Under the pieces are notes generated by a model. That model worked only from the letters and a program-made list of their open reading frames with translations, was not told where the DNA came from and ran no database searches. From contig NZ_JARJHT010000002.1 in assembly GCF_029269745.1 (NCBI RefSeq), positions 310,001 through 374,000 on the forward strand: a DNA stretch of 64,000 nucleotides, read 5' to 3'. The first letter of the stretch is position 1. Each line of letters starts with the position of its first letter. This DNA is from Polluticoccus soli (GTDB taxonomy: Bacteria > Bacteroidota > Bacteroidia > Chitinophagales > Chitinophagaceae). The position numbers and the translations under genes were made by a program. Positions 57,778-64,000 of this stretch are shown in pieces.

Positions 57778-58794
57778 TTACGACAACATTTTCTCAATCT
57801 TCTTAAACACCTCCGCAGCAGGTTTGTTCTCCCACATCACTTCGTAAAGGCAGGTGGCCAGAGGAATGTCTATTGCGTAGGTCTTTGAGATGGATTGCAT
57901 GCCGCGGGCTGCATAGTAACCTTCAGCCACCATGTTCATTTCCAGTATAGCGCTTTTTACGGTGTAGCCCTTGCCCAGCATGGTACCAAACATACGGTTG
58001 CGGCTGTGTAGCGAGTAACCCGTCACAAGCAGGTCGCCCAGGTAGGCGCTGGTGTGGAAGTCAGGTCGTTCGTTTGATGGGTGCACCTTTTCAAAATGCG
58101 CATCCAGGAAGCGGTACATTTCGCGGTAGCAATTGGTGATGTACACGCTCAGGAAGTTATCACCATAATCCAAAGCATGCGCCATACCGGCGCCAATAGC
58201 GTATATATTCTTCAGCACGGCAGCAAACTGCGCGCCCCAGATATCGTGATTGAAAGTGGTGGAGATGTAGCTGTTGTTAAACGCATTCGCCACAGCTCCT
58301 GTCAATTCATCGTTCAAGCCTGAAAATGTGAGGTAGGAGAGACGTTCATCTGCTACTTCTTCGGCGTGACAAGGACCTGTAATAGCCACATAATTCTCCA
58401 GGTCAAAACCGGGGTGGAGCAGCAGGTAGTCGTTCAGCAGCAGGTTGCAGTCAGGCAAGATACCTTTGATAGCAGAAATGATCTTCTTGCCTTGCCAAGC
58501 ACTCTTGTCAATGCTCTCAATGGCCTGTTGCGCATAAGCAGACGGCACAGCGATGATCAGCGTCTGGCATTCACTCACTACTTTAGCCAGGTCATCGGTC
58601 GGCATGATGGTCTCCGGCATAAAGCGCACTGAAGTGAGGTAATGCGGATTGTGATGGCGATCTTTCAGGTATTGTACCGATTCGCCATTGCGTACCCACC
58701 AGTATATCGGTGTGTTGCTATCCGTCAATATCTTGGCCAAAGCTGTTCCCCAGCTTCCGTTGCCTATAATGCCTACCTGCCCTAGAGTATTCAA
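57778..58794 (-). CDS. gpsA: NAD(P)-dependent glycerol-3-phosphate dehydrogenase
   Basis: Makes sn-glycerol-3-phosphate from dihydroxyacetone phosphate for phospholipid synthesis; cytosolic. The N-terminal nucleotide-binding motif is VGIIGNGSWGTALAKIL (7-23). Conserved blocks: SAIKGI (about 106), TGPCHAEEV (the catalytic region), and FAAVLKNIYAIGAGMAHALDYGDNFLS with the catalytic Lys in ALKN-type VLKN. 338 residues, normal. It follows the efflux adaptor gene on the same strand by 55 bases. Confidence 0.95.
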   Translation of the reverse strand: MNTLGQVGIIGNGSWGTALAKILTDSNTPIYWWVRNGESVQYLKDRHHNPHYLTSVRFMPETIMPTDDLAKVVSECQTLIIAVPSAYAQQAIESIDKSAWQGKKIISAIKGILPDCNLLLNDYLLLHPGFDLENYVAITGPCHAEEVADERLSYLTFSGLNDELTGAVANAFNNSYISTTFNHDIWGAQFAAVLKNIYAIGAGMAHALDYGDNFLSVYITNCYREMYRFLDAHFEKVHPSNERPDFHTSAYLGDLLVTGYSLHSRNRMFGTMLGKGYTVKSAILEMNMVAEGYYAARGMQSISKTYAIDIPLATCLYEVMWENKPAAEVFKKIEKMLS

Positions 58795-58849
58795 TTCTTG
58801 TCGATTAGTTGGTTATTTGATGTTGATGGGTTGACGGGTGCATGTTGTA

Positions 58850-60190
58850 TTACTTGTCTTCGTCTTTCGATTCAAACAGTTTTTCCTTCTTCGTGATCGC
58901 TACATTCGATTTGTCCTTCAGTGTCCTCGCTATTGCACCGTAGGGTGCTATTACTACTTCATCGCCTGCCTTTAGTCCTGAAATGATCTGTATGTATTGG
59001 TTGTCCTGAATGCCGGTCTGTACGTCACGGGTTACAACTTTCTTCGTCTTAGCATCATACACAAACACCACCTGCCTGATCTCTTCTTTAATGCCTTTTG
59101 CTTCGTTGGCTTTCTTCACACTATCTGGCCAGTCGCGGGTTGTAACCGCATTTACGGGAACAGAAAGGATGTTCGGCTCTTGCCTCGTCTGTATCTCTAC
59201 CGATGCTGACATACCAGGTTTGAACACAAACTCACCGTAGTTGAGGTTGGTTTCGAGGTCGGAGTAGGTATTCGAGATGATCAGGATATGTACGGTATAG
59301 TTAGTCACCTGGTCGGTGCTCATTTGCGCGGCTGCACTACCTAAACCTTTGCTCGATACGCTGATCTTCGATACCACGCCTTTGAACTTCCTGTTGCGGT
59401 AGGCATCGGCCTCTATCATTGTTGTGTCGCCGATCTTTACCTTGGCTATGTCTGTTTCACTAACATCTACACGCACCTCGATGCGGCCCATGTCAGCAAT
59501 GGTGAGCATATCAGTACCTGCCATCTGCGCGGTACCTACTACGCGTTCGCCCAGCTTTACATTCAGTTGAGAGATGATGCCCGATGTGGGCGCAAATATG
59601 GTTGTCCTCCTTAGGTTTTCTCTTGCCTGGCTCAGGCCTGCAGATGCACCCTGCACGCTATACTGTCCGCCCGAGATATTAGCCTGTGCGGCATCGTAGC
59701 TGGCTTTCGCACCAAGGTACTGCGCTTCTGCCTGCTCAAACTCCATGGCTGATATCACCTTGTCAGCGTAGAGTTTTTTGTTGCGGGTGTAGTTGGCCTG
59801 CGCCTGCGCAAACTGTGCTTTGCTTTGTGCTGCCATCTCGCGGGCATTACTTACACGGGCACGTGTTTCTTCTACCTGTGCCTCGGCCTGGCTCACTACC
59901 GAACCATAAATATTGGGGTTGATGCGCACCAGCAGCTGTCCTTTGATCACGCTGTCACCTTCCTTCACTGTTAGCTCTATTATCTCACCACTCACCTCCG
60001 GACTGATCTTTACCTCTGTTTCAGGATAGATCTTGCCACTGGCGGTTACGGTTTCGGTAATGGTATGCAGCGCCACTTTTTCAACAGCCACTTTAGTGCC
60101 GCTGTCGCCTTTCGTTTTGCCAACGATGATCAATATGACCAGCAATGCCACAAATCCGCCGATGATCCACCACAGGGTTTTCTTTTTCAT
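58850..60190 (-). CDS. Efflux periplasmic adaptor (HlyD/MacA type)
   Basis: Membrane-fusion protein of a tripartite efflux system, 446 residues. N-terminal membrane anchor (LWWIIGGFVALLVILIIVG), then lipoyl-like half (GEIIELTVKEGDSVIKGQLLVRINP), a long coiled-coil hairpin (about 95-195), the second lipoyl half and beta-barrel domain (GIISQLNVKLGERVVG; IEVRVDVSETDIAKVKIGD). The EVVIAPYGAIARTL end is as in MacA-type adaptors. The inner-membrane transporter and outer-membrane channel are not in the window. Starts 38 bases after metG. Confidence 0.9.
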   Translation of the reverse strand: MKKKTLWWIIGGFVALLVILIIVGKTKGDSGTKVAVEKVALHTITETVTASGKIYPETEVKISPEVSGEIIELTVKEGDSVIKGQLLVRINPNIYGSVVSQAEAQVEETRARVSNAREMAAQSKAQFAQAQANYTRNKKLYADKVISAMEFEQAEAQYLGAKASYDAAQANISGGQYSVQGASAGLSQARENLRRTTIFAPTSGIISQLNVKLGERVVGTAQMAGTDMLTIADMGRIEVRVDVSETDIAKVKIGDTTMIEADAYRNRKFKGVVSKISVSSKGLGSAAAQMSTDQVTNYTVHILIISNTYSDLETNLNYGEFVFKPGMSASVEIQTRQEPNILSVPVNAVTTRDWPDSVKKANEAKGIKEEIRQVVFVYDAKTKKVVTRDVQTGIQDNQYIQIISGLKAGDEVVIAPYGAIARTLKDKSNVAITKKEKLFESKDEDK

Positions 60191-60228
60191 TTATGGTTCT
60201 TGATGTGTGTGATCTATGAATCGGTCAA

Positions 60229-62334
60229 TTATTTAACGCCCGATCCGTTGTCAGTTGTTTCAACGGGGCTCGCAAATATCAGCTTGCCTTCTGCGTTCTC
60301 CGCCATCAGTATCATACCCTTGCTCTCGATACCGCGCATTTTACGTGGAGCGAGGTTGGCAACAACAGTAACCTGCTTACCGATGATCTCCTCAGGTTTG
60401 AAGTGCATAGCTATGCCCGACAGCACGGTACGTTTTTCATAACCGAGGTCTATCTCCAGTTTCAGCAGCTTGTCGGCTTTCTCAACTTTTTCTGCATGCA
60501 GGATGGTACCCACGCGCAGGTCTATCTTGTTGAAATCATCGATCGTTATCTCTGGTTTTTGAGCTGGAGGGAACGCATTTGTTTCTTCAGTAGCGGTATT
60601 TTGAGGTTGAGCAGCTTGTTGCTCCATTGTGCTTTGTTTTAAGTTGTTCTTCAGTTTTTCTACCTGTGCGGTCACTTGTTCGTCTTCTACTTTTTTGAAC
60701 AGCAGTTCAGGCGCGCGCAATGGATAACCTACATTCAGCAGGTTCATCTTACCGGCATTTTCCCAGTCCAGCATACGTTCAACCACCTTCATCATACCGC
60801 ACATTTTCCTGGCAGTAAATGGCAGGAATGGATTGATCAATATCGCCAGGTTGGCCGAGAGTTGCAGGCAGATGTGCAGGCAGTTGTCTATAAGCTTCTG
60901 CGCTTCAGGGTTTGCTTCGAGGCTTTTAGCGACTATCCAAGGCTGCTTGTCCTGCATGTACTTGTTGCCTTTGCGGGCAAGGTCCATCACTTCAAACAGC
61001 GCATCGCGGAACTTGTAGTTCTCTATCTCGCCTTCAACACGCAGTTTAGCTTCCCTGATATCATCTATCAGTGTGCGGTCTGTATCATCCAGCACGTCTT
61101 CATGCAGCTTAGGCACTTTGCCGTTGCACAACTTATGCATCAGTACAAAGGCCCTGTTCACGAAGTTGCCGAATACGGCAACCAGTTCGTTGTTATTGCA
61201 GTCCTGGAAGTCTTTCCAGGTAAAGTCGTTGTCTTTGGTTTCCGGCGCGTTGCGGCACAATACATAGCGCAATACATCCTGCTGGTCGGGGAAATCTTTT
61301 ACGTATTCATCCACCCACACAGCCCAGTTGCGGCTGGTGCTCACTTTGTCGCCTTCAATATTCAGGAACTCGTTGGCAGGTACATTTTCGGGTACTATAT
61401 AGCTTCCGTGCGCATGTAGAATGGCCGGGAAGATGATACAGTGGAATACGATATTATCCTTACCAATGAAGTGCACGAGCTTGGTGTCTTCTTTCTGCCA
61501 GTAGTCGGCCCACATAGGGGTCAGCTCTTTAGTGGCGCTGATGTAGCCTATCGGTGCGTCAAACCATACGTATAACACTTTGCCATCAGCATCGGGCAGC
61601 GGCACGGGCACGCCCCAGCTGCTGTCGCGGGTCATGGCGCGTGGTTGCAGACCGCTGTCTATCCAGCTTTTGCATTGGCCATATACGTTGGGCTTCCATT
61701 CATCTTTCTTTCCATCAATGATCCATTCTTTCAGCCAGCCTTCGTACTTGTTCAGCGGGAAGTACCAGTGTTTTGTTTTGCGTTTTACAGGAGTAGCGCT
61801 GCTCAGGGCGCTGCGTGGGTTGATCAGTTGCTCAGGACTGAGACTGCTGCCGCATTTTTCGCACTGGTCGCCATAAGCTCCGGGGTTGCCACATACAGGG
61901 CAGGTGCCCACTATATAACGGTCAGCGAGGAAAACCTGCTTTTCTTCGTCGTAATACTGCTCGCTTTCGCGCTCTTCAAATACGCCGTCGTCGTACAGCT
62001 TTTTGAAGATGGCCTGGCTGGTCTCGTGGTGTATCTTATTGCTGGTACGGCTGTAAATATCAAAGCTGATGCCCATCTGCTCAAAGCTGTCTTTGATGAT
62101 GGCGTTGTACTTGTCAACTACTTGCTGGGGGGTAATTCCCTCCTTCATGGCGCGGATGGTGATGGGTACACCGTGTTCGTCGCTGCCACATACAAATTTT
62201 ACGTCCCTTTTCTGGGCGCGCAGGTAGCGAACATATATATCAGAAGGTAAATAACAGCCCGCCAGGTGACCAATGTGCACAGGGCCATTGGCGTAGGGCA
62301 GGGCGGCAGTTACCAAATATCGCTTGAAATCCAT
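60229..62334 (-). CDS. metG: Methionyl-tRNA synthetase
   Basis: Charges tRNA-Met. Catalytic core: HIGH-type motif [14 protein letters not shown] (about 10-23), zinc knuckle [18 protein letters not shown] (about 144-161), and a KMSKS variant KVSTSR (about 335-340). The anticodon domain follows, and a C-terminal EMAP-like tRNA-binding domain (about 600-701; [39 protein letters not shown]), joined through a Gln-rich linker. About 700 residues. Start at ATG 62334 (MDFKRYLV) is preferred over 62364. Likely heads a transcript with the adaptor and gpsA. Confidence 0.96.
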   Translation of the reverse strand: MDFKRYLVTAALPYANGPVHIGHLAGCYLPSDIYVRYLRAQKRDVKFVCGSDEHGVPITIRAMKEGITPQQVVDKYNAIIKDSFEQMGISFDIYSRTSNKIHHETSQAIFKKLYDDGVFEERESEQYYDEEKQVFLADRYIVGTCPVCGNPGAYGDQCEKCGSSLSPEQLINPRSALSSATPVKRKTKHWYFPLNKYEGWLKEWIIDGKKDEWKPNVYGQCKSWIDSGLQPRAMTRDSSWGVPVPLPDADGKVLYVWFDAPIGYISATKELTPMWADYWQKEDTKLVHFIGKDNIVFHCIIFPAILHAHGSYIVPENVPANEFLNIEGDKVSTSRNWAVWVDEYVKDFPDQQDVLRYVLCRNAPETKDNDFTWKDFQDCNNNELVAVFGNFVNRAFVLMHKLCNGKVPKLHEDVLDDTDRTLIDDIREAKLRVEGEIENYKFRDALFEVMDLARKGNKYMQDKQPWIVAKSLEANPEAQKLIDNCLHICLQLSANLAILINPFLPFTARKMCGMMKVVERMLDWENAGKMNLLNVGYPLRAPELLFKKVEDEQVTAQVEKLKNNLKQSTMEQQAAQPQNTATEETNAFPPAQKPEITIDDFNKIDLRVGTILHAEKVEKADKLLKLEIDLGYEKRTVLSGIAMHFKPEEIIGKQVTVVANLAPRKMRGIESKGMILMAENAEGKLIFASPVETTDNGSGVK

Positions 62335-62471
62335 TCTTAAAGTCTCAGTTAAATGAGCCTGCAAGATAAGAAAGGGCTGGCAGATATTGGAAAAGGCTGT
62401 ATTAGTGGCCAGTGTGCGAACAACTCAGCTGGTTTTTGGTATGTTTGTTGCTTCTTTTTACAAAACCTCCT

Positions 62472-63002
62472 ATGAAATATCTTGTCTGTTTGTTGTTCAT
62501 TTGTTTTGCCGCATCTTGCTCTCAGCAGTGCACAACGGACGTAATTTGTGGTCGGGACCTCGATAATATTACTTTCTACGGGTATTCATATACGGAATTG
62601 GACACCATTGTACTAAAATGGTACAAAGCCGGCAGCAATTTTAGCCAACAAACCAACGAGCAGCATTTTTATTTAGACAGCACAGCTAAAGCTATGGATA
62701 ACTCTAATTATTATGCTGTGGCTCTTGATAAAAGTGCACCGACTGATAGTTTAAGATTGCTTAGGTTATTTTATTTAAATCAAGTGCCAGATGGCAACAC
62801 AGCGGCGGATTTCGAATTGTTCATCCCAGCGAACAATCGAACTTACCGGGTGTCCGATATATTGCTTGACGGCGACTATAAAATAGTTCAGTCTCATGCT
62901 TGTAGCAAAGCCCCTTCCGGTGGCTTCTGCTATCGGCACATTGTCTCCCACAAAATCGACGGCGTGTCAGTAAATAAAGGGGAACTAGTTATTCAAAAAT
63001 AG
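62472..63002 (+). CDS. Lipoprotein, unknown function
   Basis: A 176-residue lipoprotein; lipobox AASC after a hydrophobic signal (MKYLVCLLFICFAASC). Mature part has several Cys (CTTDVICG near the start, later SHACSKAPSGGFCYRH), likely disulphides in the periplasm or at the surface, and a beta-rich composition (ITFYGYSYTELDTIVLKWYK, TYRVSDILLDGDYKIVQSH). ATG 62472 is the chosen start because the frame's earlier Met (62412) does not give a lipobox in place. No domain is recognised. Single-gene unit. Confidence 0.65.
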   Translation: MKYLVCLLFICFAASCSQQCTTDVICGRDLDNITFYGYSYTELDTIVLKWYKAGSNFSQQTNEQHFYLDSTAKAMDNSNYYAVALDKSAPTDSLRLLRLFYLNQVPDGNTAADFELFIPANNRTYRVSDILLDGDYKIVQSHACSKAPSGGFCYRHIVSHKIDGVSVNKGELVIQK

Positions 63003-63134
63003 TCTCGCATTTTCCGCCGTTGTTCGTGTTCGTCATTAACGACCTTTCTTAGAAACGCACATCGTGCGATATTTGGTTTCTTCGCAGGTTGGTACAAAAT
63101 TTATGCGAATGCAGCCGTATCAAACTGCTATATC

Positions 63135-63536
63135 ATGACTAGGGAACAAGCCGTACAGCTTACTACATTCCTTTTGCGTGTAGTGGCGGGTATCATGTTT
63201 CTAGAGGCTGGGGGAATGAAACTCTTTGGCTGGTTTGGTGGCCCGCCCAGCGGCAGTCTTCCTCCACAATTCTCCCAGATGTGGTTTGGCGGCATCATCG
63301 AATTTTTTGGTGGTTGCGCCATAGTGTTGGGGTTGTTCACCAGGCCGGTAGCATTTATCATGTCCGGCGAGATGGCTGTGGCCTATTGGCAGTTTCATGC
63401 TCCTAAAGGCAACTGGCCTATCCAAAACCATGGCGAAGCTGCGGTGCTGTTCTGCTTCATCTTCCTGTTTTTTGCGGCTTACGGTGCCGGGCCATGGAGC
63501 CTTGATGCACTAATATGGCGACATAAAACAGCTTGA
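63135..63536 (+). CDS. DoxX family membrane protein
   Basis: Four-helix membrane protein of the DoxX family, 133 residues. Typical segments: TFLLRVVAGIMFLEAGGMKLFGWFGG (10-35, which carries the conserved HG-like KL/FGW region), MWFGGIIEFFGGCAIVLGLFTRPVAFIMSGEMAVAYWQFHAP (48-90) and NHGEAAVLFCFIFLFFAAYGAGPWSLD (100-126). Relatives act in thiosulphate or redox metabolism or are unassigned. Hydrophobic with few charges. Single gene; convergent to the DUF4349 gene at the edge. Confidence 0.85.
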   Translation: MTREQAVQLTTFLLRVVAGIMFLEAGGMKLFGWFGGPPSGSLPPQFSQMWFGGIIEFFGGCAIVLGLFTRPVAFIMSGEMAVAYWQFHAPKGNWPIQNHGEAAVLFCFIFLFFAAYGAGPWSLDALIWRHKTA

Positions 63537-63589
63537 ATCTTTTCGCCGTTGCTGGTGCCGTTGACCACAACGGCGCAGAAATACATTGA

Positions 63590-64000
63590 TCAGTTCGCAA
63601 CCTTCCTTTTCCTCACGACATACCAGCTCCATCCCCCGGCAACGATCAACCACAACGGCCAAGCAGCTACCAGGGCCACAACCAAACTCTGCACAAGCAG
63701 CCAGCCTTTCGACAAACTGTTGGCAAGTTGACTACCAAATGGTTCAGTGGTCATATAGTCGGTATTGACAACGGTAGTGGTATATATCTGCATCGGTTGT
63801 ATCAGTTCTACTGAAACAGTCGCATAGTGCACTTCATCCAGTATCTGGAGGTTCTGTATCCTACGATCTACCGACTCCAGCGTATTCGCGCCGGTATCGG
63901 CGATCTTAGCTTTGAGTTGTGCAGGACGCAATGCTTCATTCTTCAGCGCATTGGCCAGGTATGCAAGGGTTTTGTCGTCCTGCGTTATGTTACGATAATC
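63590..64000 (-). CDS. DUF4349 protein, C-terminal part (runs off the window)
   Basis: The C-terminal end of a DUF4349 protein; the frame stays open through base 64000, so only the last 136 residues are seen. The visible part has TQDDKTLAYLANALKNEAL, ANTLESVDRRIQNLQILDEVHYATVSVELIQP (family signature at the inner side) and one membrane helix near the C-terminus (SKGWLLVQSLVVALVAAWPLWLIVAGGW), then a basic RKRKVAN end. These proteins face outside with the tail in the cytosol. Function of the family is not established. A first in-frame TTG-like start within the window is not genuine. Confidence 0.85.
   Translation of the reverse strand, partial: DYRNITQDDKTLAYLANALKNEALRPAQLKAKIADTGANTLESVDRRIQNLQILDEVHYATVSVELIQPMQIYTTTVVNTDYMTTEPFGSQLANSLSKGWLLVQSLVVALVAAWPLWLIVAGGWSWYVVRKRKVAN

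Noticed and set aside
60676-62250. Long forward frames opposite metG
   Set aside because: They are shadows of the metG coding strand with unlikely composition (many Val, Phe, His and Gln).
63557-63574. 7-bp hairpin GCCGTTG/CAACGGC
   Set aside because: No T run follows on either strand, so it is not a convincing terminator.

Overview
The window is a chromosomal segment of a Bacteroidota bacterium, most likely of the Chitinophagaceae or a close relative. Support: promoter-like TAnnTTTG boxes upstream of many genes, a cell-surface protein with a gliding-motility/type IX secretion (T9SS type B) C-terminal domain, a TonB-dependent receptor with a carboxypeptidase-like N-terminal domain, a eukaryotic-type citrate synthase, many small lipoproteins with SxxC lipoboxes, and several families typical of this phylum (DUF3570, DUF4266, DUF2807, DUF420). 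The genus assignment is inference. I saw no rRNA, tRNA, CRISPR array or insertion sequence.

Layout. 0-12.4 kb holds mostly core genes: citrate synthase, a deoxyhypusine-synthase-family enzyme, a phosphohexomutase, an M16 peptidase, recA, and an rpsL-rpsG operon cut off from fusA by a strong terminator. A terminase-small-subunit-like orphan sits at the left edge. 12.6-19.2 kb carries pirin, a PaiB-like flavoprotein divergent from anmK, a CoA-binding protein, a thiolase and two outer-membrane proteins. 19.2-22.5 kb is a three-gene TonB receptor locus. 23-26.2 kb is a tightly overlapping five-gene acyl-carrier-protein/ketosynthase operon resembling part of an aryl-polyene or flexirubin pathway. 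26.2-29.7 kb is a coupled reverse-strand operon icd-deoC-SPOR-M20 amidohydrolase. 29.8-36.6 kb carries a PhoB/PhoR-like two-component pair, a coiled-coil membrane protein, a PolB-like exonuclease, holA, and kynU-ribF.

36.7-42 kb has an outer-membrane protein, a LemA-TPM-TPM operon and a 901-residue T9SS cargo. 42.1-46.4 kb is a cytochrome-oxidase assembly cluster (ctaB, two subunit-III proteins, subunit IV, SCO, DUF420, a small CxxC protein) without subunits I and II. 46.5-53 kb is a run of envelope proteins, a Nudix hydrolase, an ECF sigma factor with a membrane partner, a rhodanese and a decayed T9SS-type gene. 53.2-56.5 kb holds a c-type cytochrome followed by a thioredoxin-ApbE-DUF4266-DUF3570 module, probably a periplasmic redox or flavinylation system. 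The right end has a second ECF sigma factor, gpsA, an efflux adaptor, metG, DoxX and the end of a DUF4349 gene.

The best candidates for under-described biology are the ApbE-DUF4266-DUF3570 module, the minimal ketosynthase operon whose dehydratase lacks the usual catalytic histidine, and the three-gene TonB receptor locus with a His-rich small membrane protein.
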